DNA of 64,000 nt, taken from contig NZ_WNKZ01000017.1 in assembly GCF_009720835.1 (NCBI RefSeq), forward strand, positions 1-64,000, read 5' to 3'. Position 1 is the first letter of the stretch, and every line of letters starts with the position of its first letter. Positions 25,741 through 32,886 of the stretch are shown here, one piece after another. The DNA is from Pseudoduganella buxea. Lineage in GTDB: Bacteria > Pseudomonadota > Gammaproteobacteria > Burkholderiales > Burkholderiaceae_D. The notes beneath the pieces are model-generated. The model was not told the origin of the DNA and searched no databases. It worked only from the letters and a program-made list of their open reading frames with translations. Made by a program: the position numbers and the translations under genes.

Positions 25741-26228
25741 TCATTACTCCCTGTTCGAAAAGAAAACAATGAGCAATGAAAATAACCGCCGCCGTTTCGC
25801 CTATCCGGATTCCTGGGAGGTCGAAGCCAACGCCTGGTGATCGAGAAGCACAAGCGACGAGCCATTCGACTTGTGGTCAATTGCTCATCTCGTTTTATTA
25901 TGGATGAGCAAACTTACGCTGTTTTACGTATTTTTGGCATTAGTTGGCAACATCGCAAGAAAATTACCAACAAGAACGTAATATTTGTTGTAGCGCAGCA
26001 TCACCAAATAAAGTTCGGTAGCGGTAGGCAATATTGTCGTTTTAAAGATACATACTTTGCAGCATGACGGCGGGAAGACGCCTCAAGTCGGTCGAAGAAA
26101 TTGTCAACGGATAAATATGTTGCCTGCAAACGGTGTCGTCACCGGTTTTCGAGCAACAAACGCAATAGAGGTAATTCAGTGTCTGATTCACACGCCTGAA
26201 TCGCGGACTTCAAACCCGGCGGTCACGT
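25741..26228. other. 488-base A+T-rich gap upstream of the TonB receptor gene
   Basis: No credible gene. The base composition is strikingly more A+T-rich than the flanking genes from about 25840 to 26150. A 76-codon open frame there (25837-26067, plus) has no recognisable features and is not called. The 25881-25911 inverted repeat is the main ordered signal. The far end (26150-26228) lies just past the reductase stop, and no strong terminator hairpin was found there. Confidence 0.7.
25881..25911. promoter_or_regulatory. Inverted repeat, candidate operator of the TonB receptor gene
   Basis: TTGCTCATC (25881-25889) and GATGAGCAA (25903-25911) are perfect 9-bp arms separated by 13 A+T-rich bases. 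Arm starts are 22 bp apart, two helical turns. It lies about 140 bp before the receptor start. Confidence 0.5.
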
Positions 26229-27581
26229 TCAGTAGACGTCGCGCCGGTAGCGCCCCTGGGTGGCGAGGGCGTCGACCTGCTCCTTGCCGAGAATGTCGCG
26301 CAGGGCCGTGTCGACGCCGCCGGCCATGCCGTCGAGGCTGCCGCAGACGTAGATGGCGGCGTCCTGGCGCATCCATTCGGCCAGCGCGCCGGCCTGCCGA
26401 CGCAGCACGTCCTGGACGTACAGGCGTTCGGGCTGGTCACGCGAGAAGGCCAGGTCCAGCCGTTCCAGCATGCCGGCGTCGCGCAGCGCGTGCAGCTCGG
26501 CGCCGTAGTGCAGGTCGTGGGCGGCGTTGCGTTCGCCGAACAGCAGCCAGTTGCGGCCTTGGCCGACGGCCGCGCGGGCGCGCAGGTGGCCGCGCAGGCC
26601 GGCGATGCCGCTGCCGTTGCCGATGAGGATCAGCGGGCGGGCGAAGTTTTCCTCCAGCCGGAAGCGGCGGTGCTGGCGCAGCCGCAGTGCCACCGTGGCA
26701 CCGACGGCAGCCCCTGCGCACAGCCAGCCCGAGGCGACACCCGGGGAACCGTCGTCGTGCCGGTGCAAGCGCACCAGCAGGTGCACGCGGCCGTCGGCTG
26801 GAATCGAGGCGATCGAATACTCGCGCGGATGGTCCGGGTCTGCCGGTGCCGCCACCTGCACCAGGTCGCCCGACTGCCACGCCGGCAGCTCGCCAGTTTC
26901 GGGCAACAGCTCGACATGGTAGACGGGCGCGCCCGCGCTGCCCGGGTTGACCAGGTGGCGCGCGGCCAGGCGCCACGGCGCGAATGCCGGCGCGCCCCAG
27001 TCCGGCGCATCGCTGGTGCCGGCCAGGTGGCTCAGTTGCTGGCGCCACAGGCCGATGGCGGGCGCTGCGCCGCGGTCGACGTCGATGCGCTCGAACAGGG
27101 GCTGGGCGCCCTGCGCTGCCAGCCAGCCGTCCAGCGCGCGGCCGAAGCCGCAGAAGTGGGCATAGCTGCGGTCGCCCAGCGCCAGCACGCCGTAGTGCAG
27201 GCGCGGCAGGGGCAGCTGGCGCGCCATCAGCGCGTCGGCAAACGCGGCGGCCGCATCGGGCGCATCGCCTTCGCCATAGGTGCTGGCGATGAACAGGATG
27301 CGCTCGGTCTGCTGCAAGGTCTCGGCCGTCAGCGCACCGATCTCGCACAGGCGCACGCCGATGCCGGCCAGGCGCAAGGTGGCGGCGGTCTGCTCGGCCA
27401 GTTCCGCGCCGGTGCCCGTCTGACTGGCATGCGCGACGATCCAGCCGTCGCTGCCAGTGGCCTTGGCTGCCGCGCGCTTCTTGCGCTGGCGCAGCCAGGG
27501 CAGCAGGCAGGCCAGGCCGTAGGCGGCGAAGCTGGCTGCCGTCAGCGCCAGCCGGGTGGTGTCGCCGGTTACGATCATCAT
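26229..27581 (-). CDS. Membrane-anchored flavodoxin/ferredoxin-NADP reductase-type flavoprotein
   Basis: A 450-residue protein, a compact relative of sulfite reductase alpha / cytochrome P450 reductase. A TM helix (about 8-30, LALTAASFAAYGLACLLPWL) is followed by RQRKKR, placing the rest in the cytoplasm. The FMN flavodoxin domain covers about 46-190 (HASQTGTGAELAE, ASTYGEGDAPD, LGDRSYAHFCGFG). The FAD domain has REYSIAS, and the NADPH domain has ILIGNGSGIAGLRGHL and YVCGSLDGMAGGV; the C-terminus is YRRDVY. It should pass NADPH electrons to the membrane PepSY protein. Its ATG overlaps the apbE stop by 4 bases (ATGA), so it is last in the operon. Confidence 0.88.
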   Translation of the reverse strand: MMIVTGDTTRLALTAASFAAYGLACLLPWLRQRKKRAAAKATGSDGWIVAHASQTGTGAELAEQTAATLRLAGIGVRLCEIGALTAETLQQTERILFIASTYGEGDAPDAAAAFADALMARQLPLPRLHYGVLALGDRSYAHFCGFGRALDGWLAAQGAQPLFERIDVDRGAAPAIGLWRQQLSHLAGTSDAPDWGAPAFAPWRLAARHLVNPGSAGAPVYHVELLPETGELPAWQSGDLVQVAAPADPDHPREYSIASIPADGRVHLLVRLHRHDDGSPGVASGWLCAGAAVGATVALRLRQHRRFRLEENFARPLILIGNGSGIAGLRGHLRARAAVGQGRNWLLFGERNAAHDLHYGAELHALRDAGMLERLDLAFSRDQPERLYVQDVLRRQAGALAEWMRQDAAIYVCGSLDGMAGGVDTALRDILGKEQVDALATQGRYRRDVY

Positions 27582-28603
27582 GCGGGATCGCCCTCTTCCA
27601 GCATGGCCGTGAAGCGGCTGCTGGCCGTGTCAAGCAAGGTGCCGTCGGCCCGGCGCGCCAGGAAGCGTGCCGCCAGGCCGCGCCGTTCGGCCAGGGCCAG
27701 GCCCTGCTCCACGCCCAGCACCGTCAGCGCGGTGGACCAGGCATCGGCCGCCATGCAGCTGGGGTCGACGACGGTGACGGCGGCGACGCCGCTGTCGATG
27801 GGCCGGCCGCTGCGCGGGTCGATGGTATGGGGATAGCGGTGGCCACCGTCGGTGAAAAAGCGCCGGTAGTCGCCCGACGTGGCCACGGCCAGGCCGTGCA
27901 GCGCGACGACGATGCCGTCGTCCCCGGCGGCCGCATCGGGCGGCTGCTCCAGCGCCACCCACCACGGCTGGCCGTCCGGCTTGACGCCAGCGCCGCGCAG
28001 TTCGCCGCCCACGTCCACCAGGTAGTGCGCGACGCCCTGCCCTTCCAGGTATCGGGCCAGCCGATCGACGGCATGGCCCTTGGCGATGGCGGAAAGGTCC
28101 AGCTGCACGCCGCCCGGTTGCCAGGCACGCCGCCCTTCGGCGTCCAGGCGCACGTGGCGGCCAGCGCGTTCGGCCAGCGCCCGCGCCACCTGCTCATGGG
28201 TGGGGGCGACGAAACCGGGCTGGTTGTAGCGGTTCACGGGGCCGAAGCCCCACAGGTTGACGAGCGCCCCGGCGCACGGATCGCAGGCGCCGCCGGAGGC
28301 GTCGCACACGTCCAGCGCGAAGGCCAGTACGTCGAAGAAGGCTTGCGGCAGCACCTGCCAGGTGCCGGCCGCCGCGCGGTTGAAGCGGCCCAGGTCGGAG
28401 TCCGCCTCCCAGTGGCTCATCTGCGCCACCACGCCGTCGAGCTGGTCCTGCAGCGCCGCCTGCCAGTGTCCTGCCGGCGCGCCGTCCTCGACCAGCCGCA
28501 CGGACCAGCTGGTGCCCATGCTGGTGCCGTGGCAGGTGGCGATGCCCGCGCCGGGGGCCGGCGTGGCGGGAGAGATGGCGTGCGGCAGCAGGACCTTGCG
28601 CAT
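27578..28603 (-). CDS. apbE: FAD:protein FMN transferase (ApbE family)
   Basis: A 341-residue enzyme that attaches FMN from FAD to a Ser/Thr of target proteins. HGTSMGTSWSVRL is the family N-terminus; DLSAIAKGHAVDRL, VDVGGELRGAG and YPHTIDPRSGRPI form the FAD and Mg sites, with the metal Asp/Thr in SCMAADAWSTAL. The start at 28603 (MRKVLLPHAIS) follows the DUF4198 stop by 2 bases; the frame runs on upstream within that gene and is ignored. There is no convincing signal peptide or lipobox, which is odd for an enzyme expected to act in the periplasm. It overlaps the reductase gene by 4 bases. Confidence 0.9.
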   Translation of the reverse strand: MRKVLLPHAISPATPAPGAGIATCHGTSMGTSWSVRLVEDGAPAGHWQAALQDQLDGVVAQMSHWEADSDLGRFNRAAAGTWQVLPQAFFDVLAFALDVCDASGGACDPCAGALVNLWGFGPVNRYNQPGFVAPTHEQVARALAERAGRHVRLDAEGRRAWQPGGVQLDLSAIAKGHAVDRLARYLEGQGVAHYLVDVGGELRGAGVKPDGQPWWVALEQPPDAAAGDDGIVVALHGLAVATSGDYRRFFTDGGHRYPHTIDPRSGRPIDSGVAAVTVVDPSCMAADAWSTALTVLGVEQGLALAERRGLAARFLARRADGTLLDTASSRFTAMLEEGDPA

Positions 28604-28605
28604 GC

Positions 28606-29424
28606 TTACTGCGGCAGCACTTCGACGGTGGCCGCGTACGTCATGCGCAGCGGCGGCATCTGCGGCGGCTGGCCCGGCTGGGCCGGTGCGGCGGCAGGCC
28701 AGCTGGCGCTGACCAGGTACATGCCGGCGGCGGGAATGGTAAACGTGATCTCGCCCTTGGCATCCGTGTTCTGACGGATCTCGCCCAGGGTGCCGCGATA
28801 ACGCACGCCGCCCGGAATCAGGCTGAAGGCCTGGTTTGCGGCCGGTTTGCCGTCCAGCAGGAAGCGCCACGTGGCCTTCTCGCCCGCTCGCATGTCGTTC
28901 GGGTGCGTCACCGGCACCAGTTCCAGGCCGCTGCCGGAAGGCTTGAAGATGGCGTTGTCCGGCGTATTGGCCGAAACGAAGGTCTCCAGCCGGCCTTTGG
29001 TGCGCGACACCTTCAGTTCCTGGGCGTCGGCAGGCACCTGCTTGGCCATGTCGGACTCCAGGCCCCGCCAGCGCTTCGTCTCGCCGTTGGCCTTCCAGCT
29101 GGCGAACACGTTCTGCGACACGAGGGCGATGCGGTAGGTGCCGTTCTTCGTCATCTTGACGTCGAAGGTGCTGCGCAGCTTGCCCGTGCTGGCGTTCTCC
29201 AGCGGCACGGTGGCGCCATCCGGGCCCGTCACCGTGATGCCGTCGAGCTTGACGGGCACGTGGTCGATGTCGAACAGGCCTTCGGACACGGCGGCGTCCA
29301 CCGTGACCCATGCTTCCTTCGCTTCGACCAGGGTCGACGACGGCAGCAGCCACGGCTTGTGTGCGTGGGCGGAGAATGCCGCGCCGGCCAGGGCCAGGGC
29401 GATCAGGGTTTTCTGCAATTTCAT
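28606..29424 (-). CDS. DUF4198 domain-containing periplasmic protein
   Basis: A 272-residue secreted protein. A signal peptide (1-22, ending SAHA) is followed by HKPWLLPSSTLVE, the usual DUF4198 beginning with a His at the mature N-terminus. DUF4198 proteins occur with metal-uptake genes (for example the NikK type); the fold is expected to be beta-sandwich. An Ala/Pro/Gln stretch precedes the C-terminal strand. The start at 29424 is preferred over the ATG at 29430 because AAGGA is correctly spaced only for the second ATG. It is third in the PepSY-DUF2271-DUF4198-apbE-reductase operon and lies 8 bases after the DUF2271 stop. Confidence 0.85.
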   Translation of the reverse strand: MKLQKTLIALALAGAAFSAHAHKPWLLPSSTLVEAKEAWVTVDAAVSEGLFDIDHVPVKLDGITVTGPDGATVPLENASTGKLRSTFDVKMTKNGTYRIALVSQNVFASWKANGETKRWRGLESDMAKQVPADAQELKVSRTKGRLETFVSANTPDNAIFKPSGSGLELVPVTHPNDMRAGEKATWRFLLDGKPAANQAFSLIPGGVRYRGTLGEIRQNTDAKGEITFTIPAAGMYLVSASWPAAAPAQPGQPPQMPPLRMTYAATVEVLPQ

Positions 29425-29432
29425 GGCCATCC

Positions 29433-29948
29433 TTAAGGTTTGACTTGCACGATCACGTTGCCCAGTTCTTCCTTGCCCTTTGCGGAGAACTCCTGCGCCT
29501 TTTTCGGCGGCCAGGTGACGGGAATCTTCACCAGCTCACGTCCACCCGCTTCGCGTGCCGCTTCCACCACCAGCTGATACTGGCCGGCCGGCAGCTGGTT
29601 CAGCGCCTCTTTCGCCACGGGGAAGGTCAAGGTGTGCTCGCCCGGCGCGCGGGTGGCGCCGCTGACGCCGTCCAGCGGCAAGGTCAGGTCGCGCCCCGTC
29701 TTGCGCCACCACTGGCGCATGTCCTTGACCCACTTGGTGCCGACATTGTCCTTTTTCTTCACGTCGTACAGCACGGCCAGGTTGGCGACCACCTTCTGGT
29801 CCGCGTTTTCCATCCACGCGGCGAGGTAGGGCTTGTGGTACTCGGCCACGTTCAGTTGCGGAAGTTCGAATTTCAGGGCCAGGTCGGCCGCCATCGCCGA
29901 TGCACTGATCAGCGGCAGGCTGAGCGCGATGGAATAGCGTAATTTCAT
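29433..29948 (-). CDS. DUF2271 domain-containing periplasmic protein, probable ApbE substrate
   Basis: A 171-residue protein with a signal peptide (1-20, ending SAMA). The mature part begins ADLALKFELPQLNVAEYHKPYLAAW and is DUF2271. At residues 93-99 it reads DGVSGAT, which fits the ApbE flavinylation consensus D-x-x-[ST]-G-A-[ST]; Thr99 (codon at 29652-29654) would carry FMN. The same operon encodes ApbE, a PepSY membrane protein and a flavoprotein reductase, supporting the reading. It starts 22 bases after the PepSY stop. That it is flavinylated is inference; the motif and context are seen directly. Confidence 0.85.
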   Translation of the reverse strand: MKLRYSIALSLPLISASAMAADLALKFELPQLNVAEYHKPYLAAWMENADQKVVANLAVLYDVKKKDNVGTKWVKDMRQWWRKTGRDLTLPLDGVSGATRAPGEHTLTFPVAKEALNQLPAGQYQLVVEAAREAGGRELVKIPVTWPPKKAQEFSAKGKEELGNVIVQVKP

Positions 29949-29970
29949 GATGTGCCTGTGGTGGAAAGGT

Positions 29971-30666
29971 TTAATGGATGAACAGCAATGCGATCACAAC
30001 GGGAACGAGGATGCCCAGCCCGACCATCGGCCACGTGAAGGGTCGGTTGGTGGCATGGAATTTCAGGATCAGCAGGCCCGTGATGCAGAACACGAGGCAC
30101 AGGCCGGCGAAGATGTCGATGAACCAGATCCACGCCGTGCCCGTGTTGCGGCCCTTGTGGACGTCGTTCAGCCAGGAGATCCAGCCCCGGTCCGTATTTT
30201 CGAATTCGGCCGCACCGTCTTCCAGGCCGATGCGCACCCAGGCGTCGCCGCCTGCCTTGGGCAGCGGCAGGTAGACTTCGTCGACGGACCATTCGGCCTC
30301 GCGCCCGCCCGCCTTGACCGACCACGTGGCGCGCAGCCAGTCCTCGGCCGCCGCCGGCAACGGCGCCGTATCGCCGTCGTGCTCACTGGCGAAGGCGGAC
30401 AGCTGCGCCACCAGCGCGGGCGGCGCCGTCGCCGCCTTGCGCACGACGACGGGCTTGGCCTCGATATCGGAGGCATGGTTCAGGGTGATCCCCGTAATAC
30501 TGAACAGGAACATGCCGAGCAGGCACAAGGCCGAGCTGATCCAGTGCCATTGGTGCAGCTGACGCAGCCATCCGGCGCGGCTGGCGCGGGCCGGGCCGGC
30601 GCTGGCCTGTTGGGGGGTGACGTTCTCGCTCAATTGGATACTTTCCTGGCCCGGCAATAGGTTCAT
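29971..30666 (-). CDS. PepSY-associated transmembrane protein
   Basis: A 231-residue inner-membrane protein with helices at about 43-62, 182-202 and 212-230 and a periplasmic PepSY-like domain between the first two. His residues cluster at the membrane borders (RQLHQWHWISS, LNHASD, NDVHKGRN, KFHATN), positions used for haem ligation in PepSY_TM proteins. It is the first gene of the operon and starts 17 bases after a perfect Fur box. The likely role is to carry electrons from the cytoplasmic reductase across the membrane to the DUF2271 protein; that is inference from family and context. Confidence 0.87.
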   Translation of the reverse strand: MNLLPGQESIQLSENVTPQQASAGPARASRAGWLRQLHQWHWISSALCLLGMFLFSITGITLNHASDIEAKPVVVRKAATAPPALVAQLSAFASEHDGDTAPLPAAAEDWLRATWSVKAGGREAEWSVDEVYLPLPKAGGDAWVRIGLEDGAAEFENTDRGWISWLNDVHKGRNTGTAWIWFIDIFAGLCLVFCITGLLILKFHATNRPFTWPMVGLGILVPVVIALLFIH

Positions 30667-30683
30667 TCTATAGATTCTCTACA

Positions 30684-30702
30684 AATGATAATGATTATCA
30701 TT
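30684..30702 (-). promoter_or_regulatory. Perfect Fur box of the PepSY-flavin operon
   Basis: AATGATAATGATTATCATT is a 19-bp palindrome with perfect arms and matches the Fur consensus at every position except the central base, which is neutral. It lies 18 bases before the PepSY start codon. A Fur effect on the divergent stress gene (start 30859) is possible but less likely. Confidence 0.92.
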
Positions 30703-30858
30703 TGCGGAGTCAATCGCCAGAAATGTTGCGATACAAATCTTGTTGTGATTTGTTATCAAACCGGCATCGCTACGAGACACATGTACGCCAGCGTACAGAA
30801 GGAGCGGCACTGTCGGCGTATTGTCGTGCTTTGTTCTGGACAAACTAAGGGAGCCATC

Positions 30859-31356
30859 ATGACGATTTTCACCAAGGACGAACTGGACGAGCTGAGTAAA
30901 CGCATCAAGGACGTCAAGTTCGGCATGTTCACCACCAGCGATGAAGACGGCCAGCTGACGAGCCGGCCGATGACGAGCCAGCAGCTCGATGCCGACGGCG
31001 CGATGTGGTTCTTCGTGTCCGACCAGGAGGAATTCACGGGCCACCTGCTGAACAACCCGTCCGTCAATGTCAGCTTCGCCGACGTCGACGACCACCTGTA
31101 CGTTTCCGTGGCGGGCCGCGCCGAACTGCTGCATGACCGCGCCAAGATGGAAGAGCTGTGGAAGCCGTCCGTCAAGGCCTGGTTCCCCGAAGGACTGGAC
31201 GACCCGCACCTGGCCCTGATCAAGGTGCAGATCCGTTCGGCCGAGTACTGGGACACGGGCAACAGCAAGATGGTGACCCTGTTCGCGCTGGCCAAATCCG
31301 TCATCACGGGCAAGAAGCCGACGGATATCGGCGAGCACAAGCAGCTGGGCCACTAA
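30859..31356 (+). CDS. Pyridoxamine 5'-phosphate oxidase-like general stress protein
   Basis: A 165-residue split-barrel flavin-binding protein of the general stress protein 26 type. Typical segments are FGMFTTSDEDGQLTSRPMTSQQ, DGAMWFFVSD and LYVSVAGRAEL. Such proteins bind FMN or FAD; the substrate is unknown. The start at 30859 (MTIFTKDELDEL) has AAGGGAG upstream; the frame is open further back through the Fur region but that part has no homology. It is transcribed divergently from the PepSY operon and followed by a strong terminator. Confidence 0.88.
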   Translation: MTIFTKDELDELSKRIKDVKFGMFTTSDEDGQLTSRPMTSQQLDADGAMWFFVSDQEEFTGHLLNNPSVNVSFADVDDHLYVSVAGRAELLHDRAKMEELWKPSVKAWFPEGLDDPHLALIKVQIRSAEYWDTGNSKMVTLFALAKSVITGKKPTDIGEHKQLGH

Positions 31357-31373
31357 ATAGGCGAGCTGCACCA

Positions 31374-31402
31374 ATAAAAAAATCCGCCGCGGCGGATTTT
31401 TT
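31374..31402. terminator. Bidirectional terminator
   Basis: AAAATCCGCC and GGCGGATTTT are perfectly paired around GC, with A-run and T-run on both sides. It lies 18 bases after the stress-protein stop. Confidence 0.9.
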
Positions 31403-31412
31403 CACACAAAGC

Positions 31413-31436
31413 AAAAGGGCCCGGCAAGCCGGGCCC
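31413..31436 (-). terminator. Terminator hairpin for the minus-strand small genes
   Basis: GGGCCCGGC and GCCGGGCCC pair around AA. On the minus strand the stem is followed by TTTTGC, just past the 77-residue gene that ends at 31441. Confidence 0.7.
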
Positions 31437-31440
31437 AATC

Positions 31441-31674
31441 TCAAACTCCGGAACTGGACTCGGACCCCGGTGCGCCCCCCTCGGCGCCCGGCGGCTCGCC
31501 ACCCTGGCGCGAACCGGAGTCCACGCTCTGGCGGTTGCCCGGAATCGGCTTGTCGACTCTTCTGACTTCCGTTTCCGGGAAGTCGACATTACCGATGCCG
31601 GGGTGCTCGGTGTCCACGAGCACGAAGTTCTCTTCGCTGTTCTTGTTCTTGCGGGAGGTGTCAGATGGAGTCAT
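31441..31674 (-). CDS. Small acidic hypothetical protein
   Basis: A 77-residue protein, not recognised. It is hydrophilic and predicted largely disordered (MTPSDTSRKNKNSEENFVLV...) with a Gly/Ser/Pro-rich C-terminus and no signal peptide or membrane helix. AAGGAG is correctly spaced before the ATG at 31674, and a hairpin with a T-run follows the stop, so it is probably real. It lies 27 bases after a KGG-type stress gene and is likely in one transcript with it. Confidence 0.6.
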   Translation of the reverse strand: MTPSDTSRKNKNSEENFVLVDTEHPGIGNVDFPETEVRRVDKPIPGNRQSVDSGSRQGGEPPGAEGGAPGSESSSGV

Positions 31675-31701
31675 GCTTATCTCCTTGACGTCATTCCCTG
31701 G

Positions 31702-32040
31702 TCAGCCCTGGCGATTGTCGCCGCGGGCGTTGGTCTGGTTGGGCTGCGCGCCCTGCTCGCTGCTGGCGCCGCTGGTGCCAGCGCTGCGGGTAGCGCTCTG
31801 GCGATTGCCGTTCTTGTGGCTCATGGCCCCGGCACGGCGTGCTTCTTCGGACGTGAATTCGTGCGCGGTGCCCTTGGCATGCGCTGCACGTCCCCCTTCG
31901 GAAGCGATCTCGCGCTGACGCTGCGGATCCATCGACGCGAAGCCGCGGTTACGGGTCGCGCTTTGCTTGTTGCCTGGGGTGCTGCCCTGGGCCTCGCCTT
32001 GTCGGCTACCTCGATTGTTACCCTGATTCGATGATGCCAT
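31702..32040 (-). CDS. KGG-motif stress-induced protein (YciG/con-10 type)
   Basis: A 112-residue hydrophilic protein with the family block RGFASMDPQRQREIASEGGRAAHAKGTAHEFTSEEARRAG (about 32-70), flanked by Gly/Asn/Gln/Ser-rich disordered ends. Members are general-stress and desiccation-related proteins of unknown mechanism. The start at 32040 (MASSNQGN) has AGGAG about 9 bases upstream; the TTG two codons earlier is less likely. It pairs with the small acidic gene downstream. Confidence 0.82.
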   Translation of the reverse strand: MASSNQGNNRGSRQGEAQGSTPGNKQSATRNRGFASMDPQRQREIASEGGRAAHAKGTAHEFTSEEARRAGAMSHKNGNRQSATRSAGTSGASSEQGAQPNQTNARGDNRQG

Positions 32041-32229
32041 GATCAATTCTCCTGAAGTGCTGCATTGGGGGATTTTTGACGTGGAGTGAGGGGGGATTTC
32101 CTGTGCCTGTCCGCTTCACCGACCAGCGACGATCATTGTTATGACGAACGGGCAACAGGAGCATTCATGGTAGTGCAAGCACTGAACAGGAAATATAGGA
32201 CACTTTCAGGTGTCGGTGTAGGACACGGC
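32041..32229. other. Gap between pdeM and the KGG gene with a GACAC/GTGTC hairpin
   Basis: About 190 bases without a gene. Near the pdeM end, GGACAC, GGTGTC, GGTGTAGGACAC occur in close order (about 32197-32226) and can fold into a small hairpin. The elements resemble the GGTGTC-type repeats near 3.8 and 38.4 kb. Confidence 0.5.
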
Positions 32230-32886
32230 CTACTGGCTTGCCAAAGGGAAAATGGATTCCTCGACGGCCAGGTACAGCATGTCCCCCGCCGCCGGCACGA
32301 TCTCGTGACCGCCCGTGAAGGAACCGAAGGACGGCAGGATGGCCCGGCGCGGCCCCACCTGGAAGCATGGCAGGCGCATCGATTCGCGTCCCGAGCGCAA
32401 CCGGTAGACGGGATGCACGTGGCCGGCCAGCACGTAGCCGTCCACTGCCAGGTCCGGGTGGTGGCAGAAGGCAAACGGTCCCAGCGTGTGAGGTTCGTCC
32501 ACCATCGCCAGCCCCAGCTGTGCGGACGGGTCGCCGGCATGCTTGTCGTGGTTGCCCCGTACGAGGGTCAACGCCAGGGTCGGATGGCGCGTACGCCAGG
32601 CCAGCATGGCCGCCAGGGTCGACGAGGCATGGGCGGCCCGGGCATGCAGGAAATCGCCCAGGAACAGGATGTGGCGGACGTCGTGGACTGCCAGCAGCGC
32701 ATCGAGCCCGGCCAGGTTTTCCGTCGTCGTGCCGCGCGGGACGGGCACGCCCAGCGCGCGGAACGACGCCGCCTTGCCGAAATGGATATCGGCGATGACG
32801 AGCATGCGTTCGCGCGGCCAGTACAAGGCCTTCTGCGCCAGCAGCAGCACTTCCTCGCCAGCCAGCAGCACGGGCACGGCGCTCAT
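32230..32886 (-). CDS. pdeM: Ligase-associated metallophosphoesterase PdeM
   Basis: A 218-residue calcineurin-like phosphoesterase. The metal motifs are IADIHFGKA (DxH), GDFLHAR, RGNHDKH, CHHP and GHVHPV. The ligase-associated PdeM family is known as a partner of the ATP-dependent ligase and DEXH helicase in bacterial damage repair. Its start overlaps the helicase stop by 4 bases (ATGA at 32883-32886), so it is the last gene in the operon. Confidence 0.92.
   Translation of the reverse strand: MSAVPVLLAGEEVLLLAQKALYWPRERMLVIADIHFGKAASFRALGVPVPRGTTTENLAGLDALLAVHDVRHILFLGDFLHARAAHASSTLAAMLAWRTRHPTLALTLVRGNHDKHAGDPSAQLGLAMVDEPHTLGPFAFCHHPDLAVDGYVLAGHVHPVYRLRSGRESMRLPCFQVGPRRAILPSFGSFTGGHEIVPAAGDMLYLAVEESIFPLASQ

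Noticed and set aside
25837..26067. 76-codon plus-strand frame in the A+T-rich gap upstream of the TonB receptor
   Set aside because: No ribosome binding site, no homology and composition unlike coding DNA here; the inverted repeat at 25881-25911 lies inside it.
27578..29353. Reading the apbE frame as one 591-residue protein extending across the DUF4198 gene
   Set aside because: The upstream part is out of frame with the DUF4198 protein, which has a signal peptide and family sequence; ApbE homology begins only at 28603.
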